Below are positions 1-9,782 of a DNA stretch of 64,000 nt, piece after piece. A model generated the notes under the pieces. The model worked only from the letters and a program-made list of their open reading frames with translations. It was not told the DNA's origin and made no database searches. Numbering within the stretch: position 1 is the stretch's first letter; each line of letters starts with the position of its first letter. A program made the position numbers and the translations under genes. This stretch comes from Pseudomonas sp. AOB-7 (GTDB taxonomy: Bacteria > Pseudomonadota > Gammaproteobacteria > Pseudomonadales > Pseudomonadaceae), in assembly GCF_003696305.1 (NCBI RefSeq), contig NZ_RFFK01000009.1, forward strand, positions 62,001 through 126,000, written 5' to 3'.

Positions 1-696
1 CTCGATCGACAGATATCGTTTCGCCAGTTCCAGTTCCTCCTTCCAGGGCACCAGACTGCCGGGCTTGGCCAGGCTGGCGCGAAACAGGTCGGACAGATCC
101 AGCACCGCCTGTTCGGCCTTGAGCGGGTCGACCGCCACCAGGCTGGCGATGCTGTTCAGGCTGTTGAACAGAAAATGCGGGCGGATGCGCGCCTGCAGCG
201 ATTCGATGCGCGCGCGCAGCTCGGCCTGCTCCTGCCGCCGCCATTGGCTCTGCAGGTAGAAATAGCGTAGCAGCAGCGCGGACATGATCAGGCCGATCAA
301 TGCATGGCGCAGATAAAGGTTGACCTCGCCGCTGCGCGGCAGCGGCCCGCCCAGCTCGTAGTAGTCGGCCACCGCCGTGCAGCCCAGGGTCAGCAGCACC
401 ACCAGGGCGCAGCACAGGCCGCCGGCCAGCGCCGGACGCCTGCGCGCCAGCAGCGGCCGCAGGCGGCACAGCAGCGCCGCCGAAAGCAGCACGATCCACT
501 GCACGAACAGCGAGGTCAGCGCCAGGCGCACCCAGTCGAAGCCGGGCAGCATCGGCTCGGACAGCACCAGCACCAGCACCAGCAGCTCGGCCAGCAGCAC
601 CATGCTCAGCAGCGCTTCCGGCTGGCACAGTTCGGGAACGAAGAAGTCGTCGGCAGACGCGTTGTGGTTGTTCTTGGCAGGGACTTGTTTTGGCAT
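1..696 (-). CDS. algZ: Sensor histidine kinase AlgZ/FimS, N-terminal part (runs off the window)
   Basis: The first 232 residues are visible, from an ATG at 694-696; the C-terminal ATPase part lies outside the window. Four hydrophobic segments (about residues 28-46, 58-77, 92-108, 128-147) are followed by the LytS/YehU-type phospho-acceptor box RPHFLFNSLNS with His174. This is the membrane histidine kinase that pairs with AlgR to control twitching motility and alginate in Pseudomonas. It is divergent from argH, as in P. aeruginosa, with about 245 bp between the two starts for both promoters. The family assignment is firm; the exact partner is inferred, because algR would be outside the window. 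Confidence 0.93.
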   Translation of the reverse strand, partial: MPKQVPAKNNHNASADDFFVPELCQPEALLSMVLLAELLVLVLVLSEPMLPGFDWVRLALTSLFVQWIVLLSAALLCRLRPLLARRRPALAGGLCCALVVLLTLGCTAVADYYELGGPLPRSGEVNLYLRHALIGLIMSALLLRYFYLQSQWRRQEQAELRARIESLQARIRPHFLFNSLNSIASLVAVDPLKAEQAVLDLSDLFRASLAKPGSLVPWKEELELAKRYLSIE

Positions 697-941
697 CGAC
701 GCAGTTTCCGTGTCGCCCGGCGGGCCGGCAAGCCAGACGGCTCCGGCCGGGCAAAATAAAGCACCGAAATGCCGCCGCCGCGACAAAATTGTGAAGCAGC
801 CGACAGCGCCGACGCCTGCCGGGCGGCAAACGCGGCGCGGCGAAAGGGCCGCCGACCCTGTTATTATCGGCGCACTTTGTCCGCCATGCCGGCCGCCGCA
901 CGCGGCCCGCCCGATCCAGAGCCCGAACCAGAGCACGTGCC

Positions 942-2336
942 ATGAGCAGCGAAAAAACCAACCAATCCTGGGGCGGCCGCTTCAGCGAGCCCGTCGACGC
1001 CTTCGTCGCCCGCTTCACCGCCTCGGTCGAATTCGACAAGCGCCTGTATCGCCACGACATCATGGGCTCCATCGCCCACGCCAGCATGCTGGCCAAGGTC
1101 GGCGTGCTCACCGATGCCGAGCGCGATGCGATCATCGACGGCCTGAAGCAGATCCAGGCCGAGATCGAGGCCGGCCAGTTCGACTGGCGCGTCGACCTGG
1201 AAGACGTGCACATGAATATCGAGGCGCGCCTGACCGACCGCATCGGCGTCACCGGCAAGAAGCTGCACACCGGGCGCTCGCGCAACGACCAGGTGGCCAC
1301 CGATATCCGCCTGTGGCTGCGCGACGAGATCGACCTGATCCTCGCCGAGATCACCCGCCTGCAGCGGGGCCTGCTGGGTCTGGCCGAAGCCGAGGCGGAC
1401 ACCATCATGCCCGGCTTCACCCACCTGCAGACCGCCCAGCCGGTGACCTTCGGCCACCACCTGCTGGCCTGGTTCGAGATGCTGTCGCGCGACTACGAGC
1501 GCCTGGTGGACTGCCGCAAGCGCACCAACCGCATGCCCCTGGGCAGCGCCGCGCTGGCCGGCACCACCTACCCGATCCAGCGCGAGATCACCGCACAGTT
1601 GCTGGGTTTCGACGCCGTTGGCGGCAACTCCCTGGACGGCGTGTCGGATCGCGACTTCGCCATCGAATTCTGTGCCGCCGCCTCCCTGGCGATGATGCAC
1701 CTGTCGCGCTTCTCCGAAGAGCTGGTGCTGTGGACCAGCGCGCAGTTCCAGTTCATCGACCTGCCGGACCGTTTCTGCACTGGCAGCTCGATCATGCCGC
1801 AGAAGAAAAACCCCGACGTACCGGAGCTGGTACGCGGCAAGAGCGGCCGGGTGTTCGGCGCGCTGATGGGCCTGCTGACCCTGATGAAAGGCCAGCCGCT
1901 GGCCTACAACAAGGACAACCAGGAAGACAAGGAACCGCTGTTCGACGCCGCCGACACCCTGCGCGATTCGCTGCGAGCCTTCGCCGACATGGTCCCGGCG
2001 ATCAAACCCAAGCGCGCGATCATGCGCGAGGCGGCGCTGCGCGGCTTCTCCACCGCCACCGACCTGGCCGACTACCTGGTGCGCAAGGGCCTGCCGTTCC
2101 GCGACTGCCACGAGATCGTCGGGCATGCGGTGAAATACGGCGTGGACAGCGGCAAGGACCTGGCCGAGATGAGCCTGGACGAGCTGCGCCAGTTCAGCGG
2201 CGAGATCGAGCAGGACGTGTTCGCCGTGCTGACCCTGGAAGGCTCGGTCAATGCCCGCGACCATATCGGCGGCACCGCGCCGAACCAGGTGCGCGCCGCC
2301 GTGGTGCGTGGCCGCGAGCTGCTGGCGGCACGCTGA
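942..2336 (+). CDS. argH: Argininosuccinate lyase
   Basis: 464 residues, the normal length for the family. It cleaves argininosuccinate to arginine and fumarate, the last step of arginine biosynthesis, in the cytosol. The fumarase/aspartase superfamily signature [12 protein letters not shown] is at residues 281-292, and [12 protein letters not shown], a substrate-binding segment, is near residues 108-119. The ATG follows a gap of about 245 bp after the divergent algZ start. A hairpin follows the stop codon at 2353-2384. Confidence 0.98.
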   Translation: MSSEKTNQSWGGRFSEPVDAFVARFTASVEFDKRLYRHDIMGSIAHASMLAKVGVLTDAERDAIIDGLKQIQAEIEAGQFDWRVDLEDVHMNIEARLTDRIGVTGKKLHTGRSRNDQVATDIRLWLRDEIDLILAEITRLQRGLLGLAEAEADTIMPGFTHLQTAQPVTFGHHLLAWFEMLSRDYERLVDCRKRTNRMPLGSAALAGTTYPIQREITAQLLGFDAVGGNSLDGVSDRDFAIEFCAAASLAMMHLSRFSEELVLWTSAQFQFIDLPDRFCTGSSIMPQKKNPDVPELVRGKSGRVFGALMGLLTLMKGQPLAYNKDNQEDKEPLFDAADTLRDSLRAFADMVPAIKPKRAIMREAALRGFSTATDLADYLVRKGLPFRDCHEIVGHAVKYGVDSGKDLAEMSLDELRQFSGEIEQDVFAVLTLEGSVNARDHIGGTAPNQVRAAVVRGRELLAAR

Positions 2337-2352
2337 ACGAGCAGCGCAACGA

Positions 2353-2384
2353 GCCTGCCTTTTCTCCAGCAGAGAAAGGCAGGC
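2353..2384. terminator. Stem-loop after argH
   Basis: Inverted repeat GCCTGCCT-TTTCTC / GAGAA-AGGCAGGC around the loop CAGCA, with one bulged T. It lies 16 bp after the argH stop. There is no run of T after it on the plus strand, so it may stabilise or attenuate the transcript rather than terminate it. Confidence 0.5.
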
Positions 2385-2415
2385 GGCACGCAACACCTAG
2401 CGGAGAATCCCTCGC

Positions 2416-2691
2416 ATGAGCGACCACGACGACAACGAAGAAGACTTCGCCGAAGCCACCCTGGTCCAGGCTATCGAGAACCAGTTGGAAGCCGGCGAGC
2501 CGGCCGCCGCGCAGGCGGTGTACAACAAGCTCAGCCTGGTCGGCTATGCGCGCGAGGAAATCCTCCAGCTGATGGCCCTGGTGCTGGCCCACGAGGTCGA
2601 CGCCATGCTGCGCGACGACCGCCCGTTCGATGCCGCCTGGTACGAGCAGGCCCTGCGCGCCCTGCCGGAGCTGCCCGAGCAGCAGGACTGA
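2416..2691 (+). CDS. Small acidic conserved hypothetical protein
   Basis: 91 residues, beginning with an acidic stretch (MSDHDDNEEDF). The rest reads as amphipathic helices with Ala/Leu/Glu periodicity. There is no signal peptide, membrane segment or metal motif. I recognise it only as a protein of unknown function found downstream of argH in Pseudomonas. The codon use and start (GGAGAATCCCTCGC before ATG) fit a real gene. It lies 79 bp after argH and could be co-transcribed by read-through of the hairpin. Confidence 0.75.
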   Translation: MSDHDDNEEDFAEATLVQAIENQLEAGEPAAAQAVYNKLSLVGYAREEILQLMALVLAHEVDAMLRDDRPFDAAWYEQALRALPELPEQQD

Positions 2692-2795
2692 ATGCGGCGA
2701 AGGTCGCACAGGCGAGCGCGCAAAACCCTCACTACACTGCACAGACCCAAGCCCGGCAGTCGCGTCGGCCTTATAACAACAAGAGCGGAGTCGCC

Positions 2796-3047
2796 ATGAA
2801 ATCCTTTACCCCCGAACTGATCGACGAGCTGGAAATCCTCGCCCTGTACAACCTGGACAATCACCAGGAGGGGCTCAAGGTGCACAACAACGCCTCGTTC
2901 AAGGCCCAGGGCGCCATCACCCGCCTGCATGAGAAGGGCCTGGTCAGCCAGGCCGACGGTGGCTACCTGACCAGCCTGGGCATCGATGCCGCCGAACACG
3001 CGCAGAGCCTGCTGACCATTCTCAGCACCAGCAAGACGCCCGCTTAA
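2796..3047 (+). CDS. TIGR02647 family small protein
   Basis: 83 residues starting MKSFTPELIDELEILALYNL. It matches my memory of the TIGR02647 family, short soluble proteins of unknown function in Pseudomonas and relatives. It is predicted all-alpha with no signal peptide. A GAGCGGAG ribosome site precedes the ATG by a few bases. It sits just upstream of cyaA, as in P. aeruginosa. Function unknown; the family name is given from memory. Confidence 0.75.
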   Translation: MKSFTPELIDELEILALYNLDNHQEGLKVHNNASFKAQGAITRLHEKGLVSQADGGYLTSLGIDAAEHAQSLLTILSTSKTPA

Positions 3048-3163
3048 GCAAGATCCTTCGCCCGCCGCCCTACACTATCGGCCCCGGCGGGCGATATAGC
3101 GTCAGGCACTGCAGTGGATGCGCGCCGCTGATAGGCTTGCACCATTCCCCGTAGAGCTCGAGC

Positions 3164-6022
3164 ATGACGCGCACCCTGGAAATTCGCCCGGACATCGACG
3201 ACGGCATCGACCGCAAGGTGCTGGCGCAGCTGCGCGCGCGCTTCCTGCAGATCAACCAGGGCCGCCTGCAGCGCGCGCGGCAGGGCCTGTCGACGCGCCA
3301 GCAGCTGGTGCTCAAGCTGCTGCCGCTGCTGCTGCACGTCAACCATCCGCTGCTGCCGGGCTATGTCTGCGCCAGCACGCCGGCCGGCCTGAGCGGCTTC
3401 GAGCCGGACGACGAGGTGCTCGCCGAAGTCCAGCGCCTGACCCGCTCCTTCGTCTACAAGCCGCGCCGTGGCCAGGGCGCCGCGCCGCTGCACGGCCTGT
3501 TCCTAATGGGCAGCCTGGGCACAGTGGCGCAGGCCGAGCAGAGCGACATGGACCTGTGGCTGTGCCACGCGCCGACCCTCAGCGCCCGGGAACTGCAGGA
3601 CCTGCGCAAGAAGTGCGACCAGCTGGAGAGCTGGGCCGCCACCCAGGGCGCCGAGGTGCACCTGTTCCTGGTCGACCCGCAGCGCTTCGCCCAGGGCGCG
3701 CGCGAGGCGCAGCTGAGCTCCGACGACTGCGGCACCACCCAGCACTACCTGCTGCTCGACGAGTTCTACCGCACGGCGATCTGGCTCGGCGGACGCACGC
3801 CGATCTGGTGGCTGGTGCCGGTCTACGAAGAGCCGCGCTACCACGACTACTGCCGCACCCTGCTGAGCAAGCGCTTCGTGCGCGCCGAGGACGTGCTCGA
3901 CCTCGGCCACCTGGCGTACATCCCGCCGGAGGAGTTCATCGGCGCCGGCATGTGGCAGCTGTACAAGGGCATCGAGTCGCCCTACAAGTCGGTGCTCAAG
4001 CTGCTGCTCACCGAGGTCTACGCCAGCGAGCACCCCAGGGTAGAGTGCCTGTCGCTGCGCTTCAAGCAGGCGGTGTTCGAGGGCCGCCTCGACCTCGACG
4101 AGCTCGACCCCTATATCGTCGTCTACCGGCGCCTGGAGGAGTACCTCGGCGCGCGCGGTGACCGCGAGCGCCTGGAGCTGATTCGCCGCTGCCTGTACCT
4201 GAAGGTGAACAAAAAGATCAGCCGGCCGCCGACCCGCGGCCGCACCAAGAGCTGGCAGCGCCTGCTGCTCGAACGCCTGACCGGCGAGTGGGGCTGGGAT
4301 GCGCGCCAGCTCAGCCTGCTCGACAGCCGCAGCCAGTGGAAGGTGCGCCAGGTCGGCGCCGAGCGGCGCGTGCTGGTCAACGAACTGACCTACAGCTACC
4401 GCTTCCTCTCCCAGTTCGCCCGCAGCGCACAGACCGGCAGCTCGCTGAACAACCGCGACCTCAACGTGCTCGGCCGACGCCTGTACGCCGCCTTCGAGCG
4501 CAAGGCCGGCAAGGTCGAGTTCATCAACCCGGGCATCGCCCCGGACCTGGCCGAGGACACCCTGACCCTGGTGCGCCACCCCAGCCCGGAATCGCCCGAG
4601 GAACATCAGTGGGCGCTGTTCAACGGCAGCCTGGGCACCCAGGAATGGCCCGACTTCGCCCCGCTGAAGCGCGCCCGCGAGCTGATCGAACTGCTCGCCT
4701 GGTGCCACCGCAACGGCGTGATCGACGCCAGCACGCGGCTGTCGCTGCACCCGGGCAACAGCGATCTCAGCGAGTTCGAGCTGTCCAACCTGATCACCAG
4801 CCTGCAGCAGGCCTTCCCCCTGCCGCTGCCCAGCGTGCCGGAGGCCGCCCTGCTGCGCGCCAGCCGCCCCAGCCAGGTGCTGCTGCTGGTCAACGTCGGC
4901 GTCGACCCGCTGCCGCAGCACAGCCAGATGAACGTGCACATGACCAGCGGGCGCACCGACGCCCTGGGTTATTCCGGGGTGCGCGAGAACCTGGTACTGA
5001 CCCTCGACCAGATCGTGCTCAACAGCTGGAACGAGTTGCAGGTCAGCCGCTACGACGGCGCCGACGCCCTGCTCGACTGCCTGCGCGACCTGCTCAACAG
5101 CCTGCCGTCGGACGGCGCGCAGCCCCAGGTGCAGGTGCGCTGCTTCTGCCGCAACCGCGCGACGGCCATCGCCGAGCGGGTCGAGGAGCTGCTGCGCGAC
5201 CTGCTCGCCACCTACGCCGAGGGCCGCCAGGCGCGCTACCTGGTGCAGATCCGCCAGCACTACCACGTGCTGCAGCTGACCCCGGGCCAGGTCAGCCATG
5301 CCGTGCTGGGCGATTTGCCGGCGCTGCTCGACCACCTCGGCGGCGAGCAGGAGCTGTACAGCCCGCTGCACCTGGACCGCCACGCGCTGGACGGCGATGA
5401 CCTGGCGCTGATCCTGCCGATGGGCCGGCCGCAGTGCATCCAGCTGTTCTATCGCCTGCACGAGAGCACCGGCGACGCCGAGCTGACCCTGCTCGACGAA
5501 TACAACGCGCTGTGGCGCCGGCGCCTGCCGTTTCGCGACGAACAGAGCCTGCTCACCCCGCTGCAGCGCTTCCTGCAGTCGCTGCTGTACCGGCGCAACG
5601 CCATGCTGCCGCTGGACAGTGGCGATGCCGGGCCGGCGCTGGAAATCCTCTACTACCAGCTGCTGCCCGCCGCGCCGCTGCGCGCCCAGCGCCTGGAACG
5701 CCGGCCGCCGCCGCAGGCGCCGGTCAGCCACCCGTTCTACGACGTGCAGGCGATCCTCGAGCCGGGCGACGGCCGCCAGCCGCACGTCACCCTGTACTGC
5801 AACCACCGCGAGTTTTCCGAGCTGGAGTACGGCCGCGAGCTGTACCGCGCCGTGGCCCGGCATATCCTCGCCCAGCGCGCCGGCGGCGAGCGCTACCCCT
5901 GCTACATCACCGACCTCGACCTGTCCGCCCTGCTCGCCAGCCAGCAGGCGCAGACCGTGCACTACCTGCGCTACAAGAGCGAACTGGAGGATGCGCTGAA
6001 CGCGGCGCTGCAGAGCGCCTGA
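3164..6022 (+). CDS. cyaA: Class I adenylate cyclase
   Basis: 952 residues, the usual size of gammaproteobacterial class I adenylate cyclases, which make cAMP from ATP for Vfr/CRP signalling. The N-terminal catalytic half carries the nucleotidyltransferase-like motif MGSLGT...DMDLW at about residues 115-128, whose Asp residues bind metal. GTTQHYLLLDEFYRTAIWLGG follows near residues 189-210. The C-terminal half is the regulatory region. The ATG at 3164 is 116 bp after the previous gene. The stop is only 7 bp from the convergent rnk stop. Confidence 0.97.
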   Translation: MTRTLEIRPDIDDGIDRKVLAQLRARFLQINQGRLQRARQGLSTRQQLVLKLLPLLLHVNHPLLPGYVCASTPAGLSGFEPDDEVLAEVQRLTRSFVYKPRRGQGAAPLHGLFLMGSLGTVAQAEQSDMDLWLCHAPTLSARELQDLRKKCDQLESWAATQGAEVHLFLVDPQRFAQGAREAQLSSDDCGTTQHYLLLDEFYRTAIWLGGRTPIWWLVPVYEEPRYHDYCRTLLSKRFVRAEDVLDLGHLAYIPPEEFIGAGMWQLYKGIESPYKSVLKLLLTEVYASEHPRVECLSLRFKQAVFEGRLDLDELDPYIVVYRRLEEYLGARGDRERLELIRRCLYLKVNKKISRPPTRGRTKSWQRLLLERLTGEWGWDARQLSLLDSRSQWKVRQVGAERRVLVNELTYSYRFLSQFARSAQTGSSLNNRDLNVLGRRLYAAFERKAGKVEFINPGIAPDLAEDTLTLVRHPSPESPEEHQWALFNGSLGTQEWPDFAPLKRARELIELLAWCHRNGVIDASTRLSLHPGNSDLSEFELSNLITSLQQAFPLPLPSVPEAALLRASRPSQVLLLVNVGVDPLPQHSQMNVHMTSGRTDALGYSGVRENLVLTLDQIVLNSWNELQVSRYDGADALLDCLRDLLNSLPSDGAQPQVQVRCFCRNRATAIAERVEELLRDLLATYAEGRQARYLVQIRQHYHVLQLTPGQVSHAVLGDLPALLDHLGGEQELYSPLHLDRHALDGDDLALILPMGRPQCIQLFYRLHESTGDAELTLLDEYNALWRRRLPFRDEQSLLTPLQRFLQSLLYRRNAMLPLDSGDAGPALEILYYQLLPAAPLRAQRLERRPPPQAPVSHPFYDVQAILEPGDGRQPHVTLYCNHREFSELEYGRELYRAVARHILAQRAGGERYPCYITDLDLSALLASQQAQTVHYLRYKSELEDALNAALQSA

Positions 6023-6029
6023 GCCGGCG

Positions 6030-6455
6030 TCAGGAGGCCGAGGCCGGCGCCTGGGCGTATTCGCCCGCGGCCTCCGGCTGGTATTCCACCGCCAGCAGGG
6101 TCAGCTTGAGCAGCTTGCCGCCAGGCGCCGGCCAGTCGATATGCTGCCCGACGGACAGGCCGAGCAGGGCGCAGCCGATCGGCGCGAGGATGCTGACGGT
6201 GCCCTCGCCGCCGGCGTCCTGCGGGTAGACCAGGGTCAGGTGGTAATCCTTGCCGCTGCTCTCCTCGCGGCAGTGCACGCGCGAGTTCATGGTCACCACG
6301 CCGGCCGGCACCTCGTCGTGCCCGACCACCTCGGCACGATCCAGCTCGGCCTGCAGCGCGGTGGCGCCGGGGCCGAAATCCTCCAGGCTGTCGAGCAGAC
6401 GCTCGAGGCGCTGCAGGTCGAGACGGGTAATGGTGATAGCGGGCGTGTTGCTCAT
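6030..6455 (-). CDS. rnk: Nucleoside diphosphate kinase regulator Rnk
   Basis: 141 residues. The C-terminal half (MNSRVHC...HLTLVYPQDA...VSILAPIGCALLGL) is the GreA/GreB-like domain that binds RNA polymerase; the N-terminal part is a short helical region. Rnk was described as a regulator of nucleoside diphosphate kinase levels and alginate in P. aeruginosa. The gene lies tail to tail with cyaA (7 bp apart). A strong hairpin at 6495-6520 separates its start side from the next minus-strand gene. Confidence 0.93.
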   Translation of the reverse strand: MSNTPAITITRLDLQRLERLLDSLEDFGPGATALQAELDRAEVVGHDEVPAGVVTMNSRVHCREESSGKDYHLTLVYPQDAGGEGTVSILAPIGCALLGLSVGQHIDWPAPGGKLLKLTLLAVEYQPEAAGEYAQAPASAS

Positions 6456-6494
6456 GATGGCGGCCTGACTCCTCGTGCTGGGCGCAGAAAAAGC

Positions 6495-6520
6495 AAAACC
6501 CCGCCCGAAGGCGGGGTTTT
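6495..6520. terminator. Rho-independent terminator upstream of rnk
   Basis: Perfect 11-bp stem AAAACCCCGCC / GGCGGGGTTTT with a CGAA tetraloop. In the minus direction it ends transcription from the cyaY/DUF1289 pair before rnk. Confidence 0.85.
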
Positions 6521-6574
6521 GCGAAACCTTAGACCGACCCTAACACAGCCGGGCAAATAAACAAGACCGCCCGG

Positions 6575-6781
6575 TCAGGGCGCCGCCTTGCGCTGGCGCA
6601 GGCGCTGTTCGGCCTCGCGGCAGATCTGCCGGCGCCGGGCGTCGTCGGCCGCGCCCCAGTCGAGGATGTCCTGCAGGGTGCGACCGCAGCCGAGGCAGAC
6701 GTCGCCGCCGTCCAGGCAACACTGGCGCCGGCAGGGCGAGGCCAACGGCGCGGTGTCGCGCGAGCCGGGCTCAGAGCTCAT
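6575..6781 (-). CDS. DUF1289 family cysteine-motif protein
   Basis: 68 residues. It has the DUF1289 pattern CCLDGGDVCLGCGRTLQDILDW, with Cys residues probably binding a metal, followed by a basic helical tail. Function is unknown in the family. I chose the ATG at 6779-6781, which gives an 11-bp overlap with the 3' end of cyaY, so the two are translationally coupled. An in-frame upstream ATG would run through most of cyaY in a frame with unnatural composition. Confidence 0.82.
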   Translation of the reverse strand: MSSEPGSRDTAPLASPCRRQCCLDGGDVCLGCGRTLQDILDWGAADDARRRQICREAEQRLRQRKAAP

Positions 6782-7103
6782 CGAACTCCAGCTCGGTGCC
6801 GCACTGCTCGAGGGTGATGCGCACCAGCATCTCGCCCAGCTGCTCGTCGCTGCTGTCGCAGATCCAGCGCTCGCTGGCTTCATCGAAGTCGAAGTGGAAG
6901 CCGCCGGAACGCGCCGCCAGCCACAGCTGACGGATCGGCTCCTGACGGCTGAAGATCAGTTGGCTGCCGTTGTCGAAACGCACGGTGAGCACGCCGCCGC
7001 TGTTCTCCAGGTCGACGTCCAGACCGCTGTCGTCAAAGATGTCTTCCACCGCCTGCTGGGTGGCATCGACCAGGTCGTGGAAGCGGGCTTCGCTCAGGCT
7101 CAT
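6771..7103 (-). CDS. cyaY: Frataxin-like iron protein CyaY
   Basis: 110 residues, typical for bacterial frataxin. It has the acidic N-terminal helix (SEARFHDLVDATQQAVEDIFDD) and the beta-sheet motif SGGVLTVRFDNGSQLIFSRQEPIRQLWLAARSGG (given in part). CyaY binds iron and modulates iron-sulfur cluster assembly on IscS/IscU. The start MSLSEARF follows a GAGGACACCCCG leader. The in-frame reading open further upstream has no family similarity. It overlaps the DUF1289 gene. Confidence 0.95.
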   Translation of the reverse strand: MSLSEARFHDLVDATQQAVEDIFDDSGLDVDLENSGGVLTVRFDNGSQLIFSRQEPIRQLWLAARSGGFHFDFDEASERWICDSSDEQLGEMLVRITLEQCGTELEFDEL

Positions 7104-7171
7104 CGGGGTGTCCTCACAAGGTGCAGCGACTGCAGAAAAATAGGCGAAAACGCCAGACCGGGGTAGCCGGC

Positions 7172-8209
7172 CTAGCCAAGAAGGTGGCGACGGTACTCGC
7201 CCGGACTCCCTCCCGTCCAGCGGCGAAAGGCGCGCGCCAGCGAACCGGGCTCGCTGAAGCCGACCAGGAAGGCGATTTCCGCCAGCCCCAGCGCCGGGTC
7301 GCGCAGGTAGTGCAGCGCCAGTTGCTGGCGCGTCTCGTCGACCAGCTGACTGAACGACAGGCCGCCTTCGCGCAGGCGCCGCTGCAGGGTGCGCGGGCTG
7401 AGCGCCAGGGCGCTGGCGATGGCCTCCAGATCCGGCCCCTGCTCGGGCAGCTGGCGCGCCAGCTCCAGGCGCGCCCGATCCAGCACGCTGTGACCCTGGC
7501 GCAACTCGCCGAGCAGGCGGTCGGCGTAGGCGTCGAGCATCAGCCGCACCTGGGCGTCGGCCTGGCCCAGCGGCACCGCCAGCAGGCGCTTGGGGAACAC
7601 CAGGGCGTTGTCGGCCTGGCCGAACAGCACCGGGCAACGGAAGATCCGCTCGTGCTCGGAGGTATCGGCCGGCGCCGGGTGCTGGAAGCGCACCTCGCTG
7701 GGCGGGATGTCCAGGCCGCTGATCCAGCGGCCGAAGCTGACCCAACCGGCCAGGGTCTCCTCGCTGAGCTGGCGTTGCTGCTGCGCCAGCAGCGGCTGCC
7801 AGCTGTGCGCCACCAACGGCTCGCCACCGGGGCGCGGCGGCTCGTCGTCGAGGCCGACCAGGCCCAGGTTGCCGACTAGAGCGGCATAACGCGCCTGGCG
7901 ATGCAGGGCATCGGCCAGGGTCGCGCAACTCATGATCAGGTAGCCGAGCACGCCGTAGTAGCCGGGCCGCACCGCCTCGCCCAGGTGCAGGCCGAGGCAG
8001 TCGTCGCCGCTTAGCCGCACGCCTTCGCCGAGCAGGTTCAGGTAGGCGCTGGCGGCGATGCGCTGGTCGCGCTGGCCGAGCACTTCGGGGGCCAGCTGGG
8101 CATGGGCGAGCAGCGCCGCAGGGGCTATGCCCTGGCGTTGCAGGTGATCGACCAGGCCCTGCAGGTAGGCGACCGAGACCGAACTGGCCAGTGGGGCGGG
8201 ATTGTCCAT
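7172..8209 (-). CDS. AraC family transcriptional regulator (arabinose-binding-domain type)
   Basis: 345 residues. The N-terminal part, about 1-200, resembles the AraC-binding-like domain of OruR/ArgR-type Pseudomonas regulators (LGLHLGEAVRPGYYGVLGYLIMSC). The C-terminal AraC helix-turn-helix pair includes ALSPRTLQRRL and AEIAFLVGFSEPGSLARAFRRWTG. I chose the ATG at 8207-8209, which has AAGGAG 5 bp upstream. It sits between cyaY and lptM, which are neighbours in P. aeruginosa, so it may be a lineage-specific insertion. Its target is unknown. Confidence 0.9.
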   Translation of the reverse strand: MDNPAPLASSVSVAYLQGLVDHLQRQGIAPAALLAHAQLAPEVLGQRDQRIAASAYLNLLGEGVRLSGDDCLGLHLGEAVRPGYYGVLGYLIMSCATLADALHRQARYAALVGNLGLVGLDDEPPRPGGEPLVAHSWQPLLAQQQRQLSEETLAGWVSFGRWISGLDIPPSEVRFQHPAPADTSEHERIFRCPVLFGQADNALVFPKRLLAVPLGQADAQVRLMLDAYADRLLGELRQGHSVLDRARLELARQLPEQGPDLEAIASALALSPRTLQRRLREGGLSFSQLVDETRQQLALHYLRDPALGLAEIAFLVGFSEPGSLARAFRRWTGGSPGEYRRHLLG

Positions 8210-8387
8210 CGAGGCTCCTTGGGCTTGCCCCATGCTAACCCAGGCGTCGGCAAACGCCGCGCAAGCTGGCGCCAGGGCCACGCGCAGATTGAGCCAGCCC
8301 CCGCCAGGCGGGCGCCTGGCGCATAGGCAAGGGGGCGGGGGGTCGGTATACTCCGGCGCAATTCACGCTTATTTCAAGGACCGCCCC

Positions 8388-8513
8388 ATGAAGCGACTGA
8401 CCCTCGCGCTCCTCGCCGCCGTCTGCCTGCTGGCCGGCTGCGGACAGAAAGGCCCGCTGTACCTGCCGGGCGACGAAAACGCCGGTAACAGCCGAGACCG
8501 TTTCGAACTCTGA
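8388..8513 (+). CDS. lptM: Lipoprotein LptM (LppL)
   Basis: 41 residues, with a lipoprotein signal peptide and a lipobox LLAGC giving Cys18, followed by GQKGPLYLP, the hallmark of LptM/YifL. The E. coli homologue helps mature the LptD/LptE LPS translocon in the outer membrane. It is followed 11 bp later by lysA, the conserved lptM-lysA-dapF order of gammaproteobacteria. A TATACT -10-like box lies at 8347-8352. Confidence 0.92.
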   Translation: MKRLTLALLAAVCLLAGCGQKGPLYLPGDENAGNSRDRFEL

Positions 8514-8524
8514 AGGAGCACCCC

Positions 8525-9772
8525 ATGGAAGCCTTTACCTACCGCGACGGCGAGCTGTTCGCGGAAGGTGTCGCCCTGTCCGCGCTGGCCCAGCGCTTCG
8601 GCACACCGACCTACGTCTACTCGCGCGCCCATATCGAGGCGCAGTACCGCGCCTATGCCGATGCCCTGGCCGGCCTGCCGCACCTGGTCTGCTTCGCCGT
8701 CAAGGCCAACTCCAACCTCGGCGTGCTGAACGTGCTGGCGCGCCTCGGCGCCGGTTTCGACATCGTCTCCAGCGGTGAACTGGAGCGCGTCCTGGCCGCC
8801 GGCGGCGAACCCAGCCGCATCGTCTTCTCCGGCGTCGGCAAGAGCCGCGACGACATGCGCCGCGCCCTGGAAGTGGGCGTGCACTGCTTCAACGTCGAAT
8901 CCAGCGTCGAGCTGGAACGCCTGCACAAGGTGGCGTCCGAACTGGGCGTCAAGGCGCCGGTGTCGCTGAGGGTCAACCCGGACGTGGACGCCGGCACTCA
9001 CCCCTACATCTCCACCGGCCTCAAGGAAAACAAGTTCGGCATCGACATCGAGCAGGCCGAGGTGGTCTACGCCCGCGCCGCCGAACTGGCGAACCTGGAA
9101 GTGATCGGCGTCGACTGCCATATCGGCTCGCAGCTGACCACCCTCGAGCCCTTCCTCGATGCCCTGGATCGCCTGCTGCTGCTGGTCGACAAGCTGGCCG
9201 ACCGCGGCATCCACATCCGTCACCTGGACCTGGGCGGCGGCCTCGGCGTGCAGTACCGCGACGAGCAGCCGCCGCTGGCCGGCGACTACATCAAGGCCGT
9301 GCGCGAACGCATCAAGGGCCGCGACCAGGCCCTGGTGTTCGAGCCGGGCCGTTTCATCGTGGCCAACGCCGGCGTGCTGCTGACCCAGGTGGAATACCTC
9401 AAGCACACCGAGCACAAGGACTTCGCCATCGTCGATGCGGCGATGAACGACCTGATTCGCCCGGCGCTGTACCAGGCCTGGATGGACGTCTCGCCGGTGC
9501 AGCCGCGCGCCGGTGAGCCGCGCAACTACGACCTGGTCGGGCCGATCTGCGAGACCGGCGACTTCCTCGCCAAGGATCGCCAGCTGGTGCTGGCCGAAGG
9601 CGACCTGCTGGCGGTGCGTTCGGCCGGTGCCTACGGCTTCGTCATGAGCTCCAACTACAACACCCGCGGCCGCGCCGCCGAGGTGCTGGTGGATGGCGAG
9701 CAGGCCTATGAAGTGCGTCGGCGCGAGACCGTCCAAGAGCTCTATGCCGGCGAAAGCCTGCTGCCGGCCTGA
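8525..9772 (+). CDS. lysA: Diaminopimelate decarboxylase
   Basis: 415 residues. It is a fold type III PLP enzyme that decarboxylates meso-diaminopimelate to L-lysine, the last step of lysine synthesis. The PLP lysine is Lys60 in [13 protein letters not shown]. The phosphate-binding glycine segment [12 protein letters not shown] and the C-terminal dimer-interface motif [14 protein letters not shown] are present. GGAGCACCCC precedes the ATG. It is in an operon with lptM and dapF. Confidence 0.98.
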   Translation: MEAFTYRDGELFAEGVALSALAQRFGTPTYVYSRAHIEAQYRAYADALAGLPHLVCFAVKANSNLGVLNVLARLGAGFDIVSSGELERVLAAGGEPSRIVFSGVGKSRDDMRRALEVGVHCFNVESSVELERLHKVASELGVKAPVSLRVNPDVDAGTHPYISTGLKENKFGIDIEQAEVVYARAAELANLEVIGVDCHIGSQLTTLEPFLDALDRLLLLVDKLADRGIHIRHLDLGGGLGVQYRDEQPPLAGDYIKAVRERIKGRDQALVFEPGRFIVANAGVLLTQVEYLKHTEHKDFAIVDAAMNDLIRPALYQAWMDVSPVQPRAGEPRNYDLVGPICETGDFLAKDRQLVLAEGDLLAVRSAGAYGFVMSSNYNTRGRAAEVLVDGEQAYEVRRRETVQELYAGESLLPA

Positions 9773-9782
9773 GGGCGACGCC

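Noticed and set aside
377-2419. A long open frame on the plus strand across algZ and argH.
   Set aside because: It is Arg/Pro/Gln-rich shadow translation in the wrong frame of two clear genes; such open frames arise easily in this G/C-rich genome.
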